In this document: positions 14,767 through 23,716 of the stretch, one piece after another
Numbering within the stretch: the first letter of the stretch is position 1
Layout of the letters: the number at the start of each line of letters is the position of its first letter
DNA from: Piscinibacter caeni
GTDB lineage: Bacteria > Pseudomonadota > Gammaproteobacteria > Burkholderiales > Burkholderiaceae_C
NCBI GenBank assembly: GCA_003265685.1
Contig: QJOU01000053.1
Span: 1-61,905, forward strand
Direction: 5' to 3'
DNA: 61,905 bases
The notes under the pieces: model-generated
Told to the model about the DNA's origin: nothing
Seen by the model: only the letters and a program-made list of their open reading frames with translations
The model's database searches: none
Position numbers and translations under genes: made by a program

Positions 14767-17700
14767 TTGAGCAAGCGCACGCCGAAGGTCACATCGCTCG
14801 ATGACGTGCTGTCTCACTTCAGAGAGGCAGCGCGTACGAACCGCGACCTTGGAACCAGCTTCGAGCGACTGTTCGCAACCTACCTGGTGACTGATCCGCA
14901 GTATTCGGACCGCCTGAGCGACGTTTGGCTTTGGAGTGAGTGGCCGGATCGCTGGAGCGTCGACGTCGGCATTGACCTGGTAGCCCGAGAGCGCGGCACC
15001 GGCGAGTATTGGGCGATCCAGTGCAAGTTCCTCGATCCAGATACCTACCTGCAGAAGGCTGAGATCGACTCCTTCTTCACCGCCTCCGGGAAGAAGTTCT
15101 CAACCAAGGACGGCTCTCGGCACTTCGCGCATCGGCTGATCGTCTCCACGACTGACAAGTGGAGCAAGCACGCCGAGGATGCGCTGGCCAACCAGGTCAC
15201 ACCGGTCAGCCGACTCTGGTTCAAGGATCTCGCGAACAGCCCGATCGACTGGGCGAAACTCGATCTGGCGCGTCCCGATCAGTTGCGACTGGTGGCGCGC
15301 CACGAGACGCGACCGCACCAGGACGAAGCGATCGACAGTTCGCTGGCAGGCTTCAAATCGGTCGATCGCGGCAAGCTCATCATGGCCTGCGGCACTGGCA
15401 AGACGTTCACCGCTTTGCGTCTGGCAGAGCGTCAAACACCGAAGGCCGGCCGCATCCTCTTTCTCGCGCCGTCGATCTCACTGGTGTCGCAAACGCTGCG
15501 CGAGTGGACCGCGCAGGCGCAGGAGCCCTTTCACGCGTTCGTTGTCTGCTCGGACAGCAAGGTCGGCAATGACGACGAGGATCTGAAGACGCACGACCTA
15601 GCGTACCCGGCAACCACCGATCACAAGGCTCTCGCAGCCGCGGCGAAGCTGCTGAGCAAGAACCGACGCACCGTCGTCTTTTCCACCTACCAGTCGATCC
15701 AGGTGGTGGCGGACGCGCAGAAGCTCGGCCTGGGTGAGTTCGACCTGGTGGTGTCCGACGAGGCGCACCGAACCACTGGGCTGACTCTCGCAGGGGATGA
15801 CGCATCCGAGTTCGTGAAGGTGCACAACCCCGCGCTGATCAAGGCGAAGAAGCGTTTGTACATGACCGCCACGCCGCGCATCTACGGCGAGGCCTCGAAG
15901 ACGAAGGCCGGCGAGCGCGAGGCGGTTCTCTTCTCCATGGACGACGAGGAAACCTTCGGCCCCGAGTTCTACCGCCTAGGGTTCGGGAAGGCCGTGAGCC
16001 TCGATCTGCTCTCTGAGTACAAGGTGCTCATCGTGGCGGTGGAAGAGGAAGCCATGGCCGGCTTGGCCAACGCCTACAACAACGCCTACAAGCTCGACGA
16101 CAAGCGCGCGCTCGACATTCGCTTCGCCACGAAGATCATCGGGGCTTGGAAGGGTCTGTCGAAGCACGGCCTCGTGGAGGTTGACGAAACCGGAGATCAG
16201 GCTGCACTGCAGGAGGACCTGCAGCCCATGAAGCGCGCGGTTGCCTTCTCAAGATCGATCCGCGACTCGAAGCAAACCACCGAGGTATTTGGCCAGTTGG
16301 TAGGTCTGTATCACAGGATGCACGCCGGCGAGGAGACCAAGCTGGTCGAGTGCGATCTTGACCACGTGGACGGAGGAATGAACGCGCTGGTTCGCCTGAA
16401 CAAGCTGAACTGGCTGCGCGCCAACCCTGGCGATGGCTCGTGCCGCATCCTCTCGAACGCAAGGTGTTTGTCCGAAGGGATCGATGTCCCGGCACTTGAC
16501 GCGGTTGCGTTCTTCGACACGCGAGAGTCAGTGGTCGACATCGTGCAGTCGGTCGGCCGCGTGATGCGCAAGGCGCCCGGCAAGAGGTTCGGCTACATCA
16601 TCCTGCCGGTGTGCATACCTTCGACGAAGGTCGCGAAGTACAACGACTACATCGAGAGCGACCCACAGTTCAAGGGGATCTGGCGCGTCATCAAGGCTCT
16701 GCGCGCTCACGATGAGTCGCTGGTGGACGAAGCAGAATTCCGTCGGAAGATCACTGTGATCGGCGACAGTGGGGGCAAGAGTGGCGGTCAGGATCGGAAG
16801 AACGAGAACCTGCCGCTTGACTTCCCCGTCCTGCCGCTCGACAAGGTTGCCGAGGCCGTGTATGCGGCCGTGCCCAAGAAGCTGGGCGACCGCGAGTATT
16901 GGAGCCAGTGGGCGCGTGACGTCGCCCAGATCGCTGACCGACTGGTCGCGCGCATTCGCTCTCTCGTCGAGCGCCCAAAGCCGAAGAAGGCCTTCGCATC
17001 CTTCCTCAAGGGTCTGCGCGAGAACCTGAACCCGGCGGTCTCACCGGACGAGGCCATCGAAATGCTGGCGCAGCACATCATCACGCGCCCTGTGTTCGAG
17101 GCCTTGTTCGAAGGCTACTCGTTCACGAAGAACAACCCGGTCTCACAGTCCATGCAGAAGATCGTCGAGCTGCTCGATGATCATGAGGTCGGCAGCGAGA
17201 CAGAGGGCCTGGAGAAGTTCTACGCGAACGTGCGTGACCGGGTCAGCCTGGCCAAGAGCGAGAAGTCCCGCCAGGAGATCATCCGTAATCTGTACGACAC
17301 CTTCTTCGGCAGCGCCTTCCCGCGCGTTGCCGAGAGACTGGGGATCGTCTACACGCCGATCCCTGTCGTGGACTTCATCATCCGCAGCATCGAGGTCGCG
17401 CTGCGCCGGCACTTCGATGCAAGCATCTCCGATGAAGGCGTTCAGCTCCTCGACCCGTTCACTGGTACCGGAACCTTCCCGGTTCGTCTTCTGCAGCTGG
17501 GATTGATCCGCCCGAAGGCGCTAAAGCGCAAGTATCTGAGCGAGCTGCACGCCAATGAGATCGTGCTGCTGGCCTACTACATCGCCACGATCAACATCGA
17601 GAGCGCCTTCTTTGCCGTCGCCGGCGAGCACTTGCCGTTCGAGGGGATCGTTCTCACCGACACCTTCCAGCTCAACGAACCGTCACAGGGTGACGTAGAG

Positions 17701-19614
17701 GGCGGCTTCTCCATCGAGAACAGCTCGCGAGCCAAGAAGCAGCGGCAGCAGCCGATTCGAGTGGTATTCAGCAATCCGCCTTACTCTGCGCAGCAAGACA
17801 GTGAGGGCGACAACAACAAGAACGAGGACTATCCGCTTCTTGACGAACGAATCGCCAGCACCTACGTGGCGCGTTCGAAGCGAAAGCTGTTCAAGAACAT
17901 GTACGACTCGTACGTGCGAGCGATCCGCTGGGCATCCGACCGGATCGCAGATCGGGGGGTGGTCGCCTTCGTGACGAACGGCTCGTTCCTGAAGGCGCCC
18001 AATCTCGACGGCGTCAGGCTTGGTCTCGTGGAGGACTTCAGCCACTTGTACGTCTTCAACTGCCGCGGCAGCGCGCTGGGCCAGGGAGAGATTCGTCGCA
18101 AGGAGGGTGGTGGGATCTTCCGCGAGGGCTCCAAGACACAGGTGGCGATCACGGTCTTGGTCAAGGACCCCCGGCATCAGGGGCCCAGTGAGCTTCACTA
18201 CTACGACATCGGTGACTACCTCACGACCGAGCAGAAGCTCGATGCGATCGAGCGTCTTGGAAGCATCGAGAGCGTGCCCTGGTCCCGGCTGCAGCCAAAC
18301 GAGGATGGCGATTGGGCCGAGCAGAGCGACCCCAAGTTCGCGACTTTCTTGCCGCTTGGGGACAAGGACGGCAGCGGCGATCAAGTGGTGTTCGGTGTCT
18401 ATACGCTTGGCGTCATCACGAACAGGGACGCATGGGTATCAAACTACTCGAAGCAAGCCGTAGCACACAGCGTTCACAAGCTGCTCGAGCAGTACCGTGC
18501 CGACTTGCGCAAGTACAGCAGCGCAGTGAAAGGTCTGAGCAAGAAGGAGTACCCCGACGTCGACGGATACATCACCACTGACAGCACGCGCATCAGCTGG
18601 ACCCGTTCGCTGAAGGCAAACCTCAAGCGCCTGAAGAAGCTAGAGTTTGACGAAGCAGCCATCGTCAAGACGGCGTACCGACCGTTTGCGCCGCGGTGGC
18701 TTTACTTCAGCAGAACGCTGAACGAGATGGTGTACCAAGTGCCGAAGCTCTTTCCCACGCCAGCTCACCCCAACGTGGTGATCTCGAGCACCGGCGTGGC
18801 CGATCGCAAAGGCTACTCGGCCTTCGCCGTCGACAGCATCCCGAACATGCACCTCACCGACACGGGCCAGTGCTTCCCGATGTACTGGTACGAGAAGGTT
18901 GGCGGAGATGACGACGACGAAGAGGTTGATCGTCAGGACGAGCTCTTCAGCTCGGCAGCATCAAAGCAGGTTCCCGACGAATTTGGCTACATCCGACACG
19001 ACAGCATCACGGACTGGGCGTTGCAGCAGTTCCGGTCGACTTACTCGGACAAGAAGATCAGCAAAGAGGACATTTTCTGGTACGTCTATGGCGTTCTCCA
19101 TTCGACGGAGTATCGACAGAGATTTGCAATCGACCTGAAGAAGTCGATTCCACGGGTGCCATTCGCTGAGGACTTCTGGGCGTTCAGCGCGACCGGTCGC
19201 AAGCTCGGAGACCTCCACCTCGGCTACGAGAGCGTCAATCCTTTCGATCTCCACGAGGAGGCGGGACGGCTGGTCATGGAGGCGAAGGACTACAGGGTTA
19301 CGAAGATGGTCTTCGCGAAGAAGGACGGTGGCGCAGACCAGTCGGCCATCGTTTTCAACGAGCATCTCGTGCTGCGTGGCATTCCTGCCCAAGCCTATGA
19401 GTACACGATCGCGGGCAAGTCGGCAATCGAGTGGGTGATGGAGATGTACCAAGTCAAGGTCGACGCGGACAGCCAGATTCGCAACGACCCCAACGCATGG
19501 TTTGACAACCCGCGTGAACTGGTGGACCTGCTCAAGCGCGTCATTCGAGTCAGCGTAGAGAGCGCCAAGCTGATCCAGAGTCTTCCAGCATTGGCTGAGC
19601 GGAGCTCGCCGTGA
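14767..19614 (+). CDS. Type ISP single-polypeptide restriction-modification enzyme
   Basis: 1615 aa. All domains of a type ISP enzyme (LlaGI/LlaBIII type) are visible in order. An Mrr-like nuclease has D70 and Q85-x-K87 (GIDL..., AIQCKF). A superfamily 2 translocase has Walker A MACGTGKT at ~206, DEAH at ~331 and motif VI QSVGRVMR at ~594. A coupler region (~650-870) follows. The N6-adenine methyltransferase has motif I DPFTGTGTF at ~895 and NPPY at ~1003. A long C-terminal target-recognition domain completes it. TTG at 14767 is chosen for AGGGAG 6 nt upstream; an in-frame GTG at 14737 lacks one. No truncation or frameshift is visible. It is followed after 59 bp by the SMEK-APAZ/pAgo pair. 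Confidence 0.92.
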   Translation: MSKRTPKVTSLDDVLSHFREAARTNRDLGTSFERLFATYLVTDPQYSDRLSDVWLWSEWPDRWSVDVGIDLVARERGTGEYWAIQCKFLDPDTYLQKAEIDSFFTASGKKFSTKDGSRHFAHRLIVSTTDKWSKHAEDALANQVTPVSRLWFKDLANSPIDWAKLDLARPDQLRLVARHETRPHQDEAIDSSLAGFKSVDRGKLIMACGTGKTFTALRLAERQTPKAGRILFLAPSISLVSQTLREWTAQAQEPFHAFVVCSDSKVGNDDEDLKTHDLAYPATTDHKALAAAAKLLSKNRRTVVFSTYQSIQVVADAQKLGLGEFDLVVSDEAHRTTGLTLAGDDASEFVKVHNPALIKAKKRLYMTATPRIYGEASKTKAGEREAVLFSMDDEETFGPEFYRLGFGKAVSLDLLSEYKVLIVAVEEEAMAGLANAYNNAYKLDDKRALDIRFATKIIGAWKGLSKHGLVEVDETGDQAALQEDLQPMKRAVAFSRSIRDSKQTTEVFGQLVGLYHRMHAGEETKLVECDLDHVDGGMNALVRLNKLNWLRANPGDGSCRILSNARCLSEGIDVPALDAVAFFDTRESVVDIVQSVGRVMRKAPGKRFGYIILPVCIPSTKVAKYNDYIESDPQFKGIWRVIKALRAHDESLVDEAEFRRKITVIGDSGGKSGGQDRKNENLPLDFPVLPLDKVAEAVYAAVPKKLGDREYWSQWARDVAQIADRLVARIRSLVERPKPKKAFASFLKGLRENLNPAVSPDEAIEMLAQHIITRPVFEALFEGYSFTKNNPVSQSMQKIVELLDDHEVGSETEGLEKFYANVRDRVSLAKSEKSRQEIIRNLYDTFFGSAFPRVAERLGIVYTPIPVVDFIIRSIEVALRRHFDASISDEGVQLLDPFTGTGTFPVRLLQLGLIRPKALKRKYLSELHANEIVLLAYYIATINIESAFFAVAGEHLPFEGIVLTDTFQLNEPSQGDVEGGFSIENSSRAKKQRQQPIRVVFSNPPYSAQQDSEGDNNKNEDYPLLDERIASTYVARSKRKLFKNMYDSYVRAIRWASDRIADRGVVAFVTNGSFLKAPNLDGVRLGLVEDFSHLYVFNCRGSALGQGEIRRKEGGGIFREGSKTQVAITVLVKDPRHQGPSELHYYDIGDYLTTEQKLDAIERLGSIESVPWSRLQPNEDGDWAEQSDPKFATFLPLGDKDGSGDQVVFGVYTLGVITNRDAWVSNYSKQAVAHSVHKLLEQYRADLRKYSSAVKGLSKKEYPDVDGYITTDSTRISWTRSLKANLKRLKKLEFDEAAIVKTAYRPFAPRWLYFSRTLNEMVYQVPKLFPTPAHPNVVISSTGVADRKGYSAFAVDSIPNMHLTDTGQCFPMYWYEKVGGDDDDEEVDRQDELFSSAASKQVPDEFGYIRHDSITDWALQQFRSTYSDKKISKEDIFWYVYGVLHSTEYRQRFAIDLKKSIPRVPFAEDFWAFSATGRKLGDLHLGYESVNPFDLHEEAGRLVMEAKDYRVTKMVFAKKDGGADQSAIVFNEHLVLRGIPAQAYEYTIAGKSAIEWVMEMYQVKVDADSQIRNDPNAWFDNPRELVDLLKRVIRVSVESAKLIQSLPALAERSSP

Positions 19615-19673
19615 GTGAGGGCGTCGTCATTTCGCGGACATTCGATCGCTCGCGCAGGTTCTGAAGGCATAAC

Positions 19674-21137
19674 TTGAAGCACCTTGCGCTACTCCACGAG
19701 TTCACGGATCTGATGTCGCAGCTCGTGACGCAGGTGGAGGCCTCCGCGGCCATGAGCCAGTTCGACATCCACCGAGCATCCGAAGGGTTGGTGTTGGGGC
19801 TACTGCGTGAGTTATATGGTTGGCCGAGGCTGCGCAATCTGAACACGGAAGAGCGAACCAACTTCCCTGGGATCGATCTCGCTGACGACGAGGCGCGCGT
19901 GGCAGTGCAGGTCACGGGCACGCCGACGCTGGACAAGATCAAGGGAACCGTCTCCACCTTCCTGACGCACGGCCTAGACAAGCGGTACGACCGACTGGTG
20001 ATCTATGTCCTGACTCGGAAGCAGGGCAGCTATTCGCAGGACGCGATCGACAAGGTGTCTTTGGGACGCGTGAACGTCAGTGCTCGCGACGACATACTTG
20101 ATGTGCGTGACGTGTGCGCCAAGGCGTCGACCGTTGATCCAAAGACTTTGGCGAACGCACTTGAGGTCCTTCGCTCCTACATGCGAGGAGGCGTTGCTGC
20201 CGGTCTCGCTGAGGAGGACTTCGACCCTCCCGCATTCCCGGTGGAGCGCGCCATCCTCAATCTCATTGAGGTCTACTTTCCAGCGCGCATCTACGTTGCG
20301 GACCTGCGCGACGATGTGGGTTCGAAGGCCGACAGGCGTCCGCGCAATGAACGCAAGCTGATCAGGACTACGCTGGAAGAGTTGAACTTGCGTGTGCCCT
20401 CCGGCTACGAGGTAAGCAGCAGGCAGTTAATTACCTTTCACCCACTTGATGATTCTCAGGGGCCTTTTGCGAGACTAATAGAGCTTGGGACAGTCACCCC
20501 GCTGGTTCCGTCAGAGTTCTATGGGAGCAACAACGATCAGGAGCGGATCTTCAAGTCGTTGCTACGCTTCACGCTGCAGCAGAAGTTGCACAGGCATCGC
20601 GTGCGCTGGTTTCACGACGATGGGCTCTTTGCGTTTCTGCCGTTTGATGACAAGGAGTCACTTCGCGAGGAGACGTGGACAGGTCACAAGAAGACGTCGC
20701 GCCGAGTGTTTGAGCGAAAGCAGAACAAGAACGACCCCAGCAAGACCTTCATCTGCAAGCACTTCGCATTCGCCACCGACTTCGTGCTGAACGACGGTCG
20801 TTGGTATATCGCGCTCACCCCCGACTGGTACTTCAGCTATGGCGACGACTATCGGCGCTCGCGGTACGCGGACGAGTCGTTGAAGTGGTTGAAGCGGAAG
20901 GAAGTGAATCGAACAGTCACCGACCACTTCCGGTTCTTGACGTCCTGGCTAGCAGCTCTCGATCAGGACGATTTGTTCGCTCTGGCTGCAGGTGGCGCGC
21001 CGACGCTAACTTTCGGTGAGGTACTGGCGTTCGACAATCACCCATCTCTTGATGATGAGGCTTGGCTGCCGCTGCGCGACGCCACAGGCGACGACGACGA
21101 GGCCGCGACGATCAAGGGCCTATTCGACTCAGAATGA
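19674..21137 (+). CDS. SMEK-APAZ protein, putative effector partner of short pAgo
   Basis: 487 aa. Residues ~1-110 match a SMEK-type domain: DIHRASEGLVLGLLRELYG, LRNLN, then PGIDLADDEARVAVQVTGT and IKGTVSTFL. The D68...Q79-V-T pair resembles a PD-(D/E)XK-like core, so nuclease activity is possible but unproven. Residues ~190-430 match an APAZ domain (RHRVRWFHDDGLFAFLPF, KHFAFATDFVLNDGRWYIAL, then a Y-x-F-SYGDD loop), the part that binds short Argonautes. The stop overlaps the pAgo start by 4 bp. TTG at 19674 has a weak AAGG; ATG 19713 is an alternative. A 17-codon frame (19611-19664) overlaps the upstream stop and may couple translation. Lower GC than flanks suggests transfer. Confidence 0.82.
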   Translation: MKHLALLHEFTDLMSQLVTQVEASAAMSQFDIHRASEGLVLGLLRELYGWPRLRNLNTEERTNFPGIDLADDEARVAVQVTGTPTLDKIKGTVSTFLTHGLDKRYDRLVIYVLTRKQGSYSQDAIDKVSLGRVNVSARDDILDVRDVCAKASTVDPKTLANALEVLRSYMRGGVAAGLAEEDFDPPAFPVERAILNLIEVYFPARIYVADLRDDVGSKADRRPRNERKLIRTTLEELNLRVPSGYEVSSRQLITFHPLDDSQGPFARLIELGTVTPLVPSEFYGSNNDQERIFKSLLRFTLQQKLHRHRVRWFHDDGLFAFLPFDDKESLREETWTGHKKTSRRVFERKQNKNDPSKTFICKHFAFATDFVLNDGRWYIALTPDWYFSYGDDYRRSRYADESLKWLKRKEVNRTVTDHFRFLTSWLAALDQDDLFALAAGGAPTLTFGEVLAFDNHPSLDDEAWLPLRDATGDDDEAATIKGLFDSE

Positions 21138-22555
21138 AGCTCGAACACATCCCGGAACCACGACTACGGTTCGCGTCCGGCGAACACATCTGCCCGCGCA
21201 GGGGCATCGCAGCTTACGGCGTGTTCGATCGGAGCATGGACTCCCGCCGCACTGACGTCATGATTGGCGGGGTAGGCACCGCTACATGCATCGAAGCGCT
21301 CGGCCGGTGGGTTGAGCGCTGCAGTTCGGAGATTCCTGCGCCGGAGACGGCGAAGCAACCGAACCTGCGGGTGCCGTTCCCCGGGGTCGGCCGCGGCCAC
21401 GCTTTCGATGCCAAGCTGGTCTTTGGCAGTGACCTCGCTCGGACACTGAAGAAAAGCGAGGTCGACGAAATCGTCGCCATTGGCGACCGAACCACCAGGC
21501 TGTCGAAGGCTATTGACCTTTACTACGAGCACATAAAGTTCCTTGCGCAGAATCGGCAGATCGACGCCGTGGTCTGCGTGATTCCCGATGCTCTCTACAA
21601 GGTGGTAGCGACGGAGGAGTCGAATCCGCTCGAAGAGACACTTGATGCAAGTGTCGAGGTGGCGTCGGAGCTGAACTTCCGGCGCGCACTGAAGGCCAAG
21701 GCCATGCACTTGGGCAAGCCGTTGCAGCTCATACGAGCCTTCTCGCTTGAGAGCAACAAGAAGGGACAGCAGGACGATGCCACTAAGGCATGGAACTTCT
21801 GCACGGCGCTCTACTACAAGGCTGGGCCACGCGTTCCATGGAAGTTGTCAGCCGACGACAGGCGACCTTCATCTTGCGCGGTCGGGATTGCGTTCTATCG
21901 CAGTAGAGATCGACAGGTGCTCAACACCAGCTTGGCGCAGATCTTCGATGAGTTGGGCAACGGTCTGATCCTTCGTGGCACCCCGATCGACATGACTCGG
22001 GATGACCGAGTTCCCCACCTCAATGCCCAGCAGGCCTACGACCTTCTAACTGCCGCACTCAACGAATACAGAGTCGCGTTGCGCAACTTTCCAGCGAGGA
22101 TCGTGGTCCATAAGTCGTCGAACTTCTCAGCGGAAGAGATCGACGGCCTCAGCGAGGCGGCCTCCGACCTGAGGATTGATACCGTTGATTTGGTCACCGT
22201 GATGGACTCGAGGTTGCGTCTCTTTCGGGAGGGAAACTATCCTCCGTATCGCGGGACAAGGATTGAGATGGACGACCGCCGCCACGTCCTGTATTCCCGG
22301 GGCTCGGTTTGGTACTACAAGACCTACACCGGGCTCTACATCCCCGAGCCTATTGAGTTGCGAATCGTGCGGTCCGAGGAGTCTCCGTCGTTCATCGCTC
22401 GCGAGATTCTGGGACTGACCAAAATGAACTGGAACAACACGCAGTTCGATGGAAAGTACCCTGTTACGCTCGGATGCGCGAGAAAGGTCGGCGAGATCAT
22501 GAAGTACCTGAGCGACCGGGACGATCCGCAGATTCGCTACGGCTTCTACATGTGA
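21134..22555 (+). CDS. Short prokaryotic Argonaute (MID-PIWI), probably catalytically inactive
   Basis: 473 aa. There are no N or PAZ domains. The MID part (~100-240) contains the MID-like NFCTALYYKAGPRVPWKL. The PIWI part (~248-465) has CAVGIAFYRSRD, FPARIVVHKSSNFS, the LRLFREGNYPPYRGT segment, LYSRGSVWYYKTYTG and EILGLTKMNWNN. The position normally holding the first catalytic Asp (G-x-D) reads GIAFY, so slicing is unlikely, as in most short pAgos. Known short pAgos load a guide, sense target nucleic acid and activate an APAZ-linked effector, here the SMEK protein (inference). ATG at 21134 sits in an ATGA overlap with the partner. Confidence 0.88.
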   Translation: MKLEHIPEPRLRFASGEHICPRRGIAAYGVFDRSMDSRRTDVMIGGVGTATCIEALGRWVERCSSEIPAPETAKQPNLRVPFPGVGRGHAFDAKLVFGSDLARTLKKSEVDEIVAIGDRTTRLSKAIDLYYEHIKFLAQNRQIDAVVCVIPDALYKVVATEESNPLEETLDASVEVASELNFRRALKAKAMHLGKPLQLIRAFSLESNKKGQQDDATKAWNFCTALYYKAGPRVPWKLSADDRRPSSCAVGIAFYRSRDRQVLNTSLAQIFDELGNGLILRGTPIDMTRDDRVPHLNAQQAYDLLTAALNEYRVALRNFPARIVVHKSSNFSAEEIDGLSEAASDLRIDTVDLVTVMDSRLRLFREGNYPPYRGTRIEMDDRRHVLYSRGSVWYYKTYTGLYIPEPIELRIVRSEESPSFIAREILGLTKMNWNNTQFDGKYPVTLGCARKVGEIMKYLSDRDDPQIRYGFYM

Positions 22556-22575
22556 GCCGAAGCTGCGAATGTAAA

Positions 22576-22605
22576 ACGCCCCGGCAGATGAACTGCGCGG
22601 GGCGT
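22576..22605 (-). terminator. Repeated terminator cassette, copy 1
   Basis: ACGCCCCG...CGGGGCGT hairpin with an inner CAG/CTG, followed on the minus strand by TTTTAC. It ends the gene at 22622-23053. Nearly identical copies are at 23450, 24843 and 25163. Confidence 0.85.
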
Positions 22606-22621
22606 GATGGGGTTGGCCTGG

Positions 22622-23053
22622 TCAGGGAGCCGGGAAGGGTTCGATCAGGTCGGCGGTGTCGAGCGAGCCGTGGAGCTCGTCGAGCTTGAGCGTGTCGAGG
22701 AAGTTCTCGAACAGCGCCTTGCGCAGCCGATCGGCCGAGACCGTCTCGCCGGCGTCATAGCCGAGCGACACGACGCCGGTGATGGCGATGCCGACGGTGA
22801 CGCCGAAGTCGCCTTGCGCGTGCGCCGCGTGTTCCGTGATGCGTTGCGCGATCGCCTCGAGGTCTCCCTCGGCCGTTCGCTTCGCGCTCGCGCCGATCTG
22901 CGCCTTCGCGGCGGCGATCGCCGCGTCGGCCCGGCCGAACATCGTCTGCAAGCTGGGCAGCGTCGCGTCACCGACGGTGCGCGCGTACTGGGTCATCTCC
23001 TCCAGCCGGGCGAGCAGCTGCTCGACGGTGACCGGTTCGTGGTTGGTGTGCAT
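22622..23053 (-). CDS. Hypothetical protein
   Basis: 143 aa, ATG at 23053 with AGGAG 7 nt upstream. It is mostly alpha-helical: an N-terminal helix (VEQLLARLEEMTQYARTVGD), an Ala/Lys-rich middle (AAIAAAKAQIGASAKRTAEG), and a hydrophobic Gly-rich strand (FGVTVGIAITGVVSLG). No family recognised. First of a set of minus-strand genes each closed by a copy of the same terminator. Confidence 0.6.
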   Translation of the reverse strand: MHTNHEPVTVEQLLARLEEMTQYARTVGDATLPSLQTMFGRADAAIAAAKAQIGASAKRTAEGDLEAIAQRITEHAAHAQGDFGVTVGIAITGVVSLGYDAGETVSADRLRKALFENFLDTLKLDELHGSLDTADLIEPFPAP

Positions 23054-23198
23054 GTCGTTGCTCCTGTGAAAGAAGAAGGGCGGATTCCCTTCGTAGGAGC
23101 GAGATGCAGAACGCGTGTCCGCAACTTCCGATGCCGAGTTGGGCGGCGATTCCGGGCTTATTGCCTCGACGCGACAGGCCGGTAGCCGGTACGATCTG

Positions 23199-23210
23199 AG
23201 GGTTAACCCT
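23199..23210. promoter_or_regulatory. Perfect 12-bp palindrome, probable operator
   Basis: AGGGTTAACCCT at 23199-23210 lies just after a possible -10 (TACGAT, 23190-23195) and before the DUF3563 gene. A dimeric repressor or activator site at the transcription start is likely. No obvious -35 is seen. Confidence 0.45.
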
Positions 23211-23229
23211 AATGCCCCTGAAGAACGCC

Positions 23230-23418
23230 ATGAGCGCCCTGCTTTCCTTCCTGAAAGGTCTGTTCCAGATCTCCCTGCCCACCCAGCGTGAACTCGACGA
23301 GGCCTACCTGGCCGGCTCGGTCGACATGAGCGACCTCGAGCGCCGCATGCGTGAGATCGACGGCCGCGGCCGCAGCTTCCACCGGAACGCGCCTCAGTTC
23401 GGGCTGTACGTCCGCTGA
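23230..23418 (+). CDS. DUF3563 family small protein
   Basis: 62 aa. The sequence ELDEAYLAGSVDMSDLERRMREIDGRG matches the DUF3563 pattern (EAYL-x-(Q/G)-(A/S)-x-D-x-x-DLERRMR), a small protein common in Burkholderiales. The start MSALLSFLKGLFQ is hydrophobic. ATG at 23230 is preferred over 23212, which sits 10 nt after the expected transcription start; both are in frame. The gene lies just downstream of a perfect palindrome. Function of the family is unknown. Confidence 0.8.
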   Translation: MSALLSFLKGLFQISLPTQRELDEAYLAGSVDMSDLERRMREIDGRGRSFHRNAPQFGLYVR

Positions 23419-23449
23419 CCGTCTGCGCTGGCCGGCGCGACGAAGAAGA

Positions 23450-23479
23450 ACGCCCCGGCAGATGAACTGCGCGGGGCGT
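23450..23479. terminator. Repeated terminator cassette, copy 2
   Basis: Same ACGCCCCG...CGGGGCGT hairpin, between the convergent genes 23230-23418 (+) and 23490-23714 (-). The T-rich side (TTCTTCTTCG) is on the minus strand. Confidence 0.8.
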
Positions 23480-23489
23480 GTGGGTGGGT

Positions 23490-23714
23490 TTAAGCCGTGG
23501 GCTGTCTCACGACGTTGTAGTGCACGCCGCTGACGCCGTACGTGCGCTCCAGGTCCTCGACCCGAGGCGTCACGAATTCGACGCAGCAGTCGCCCAGGCC
23601 GTGACCTGTGTCCTGGTTTGCGAACTGACGCCCTTGAAAGCGCCCGCCGCAGCAGGTGCACAAGAGCCAGCGAATGGGCTTCGCCGCGTCCGGATGGATG
23701 ACGGTGGCCGCCAT
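23490..23714 (-). CDS. Small Cys-rich protein
   Basis: 74 aa, ATG at 23714 with AAGGAG 9 nt upstream. Cysteines occur as C-x-C-C (LLCTCCGGRFQ) and, 17 residues on, GDCCVEF, a likely zinc-binding ribbon. The upstream gene stops 2 bp before this start, so the two are co-translated. The longer open frame to 23978 is in the shadow of that gene. No family recognised. Confidence 0.65.
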   Translation of the reverse strand: MAATVIHPDAAKPIRWLLCTCCGGRFQGRQFANQDTGHGLGDCCVEFVTPRVEDLERTYGVSGVHYNVVRQPTA

Positions 23715-23716
23715 GT

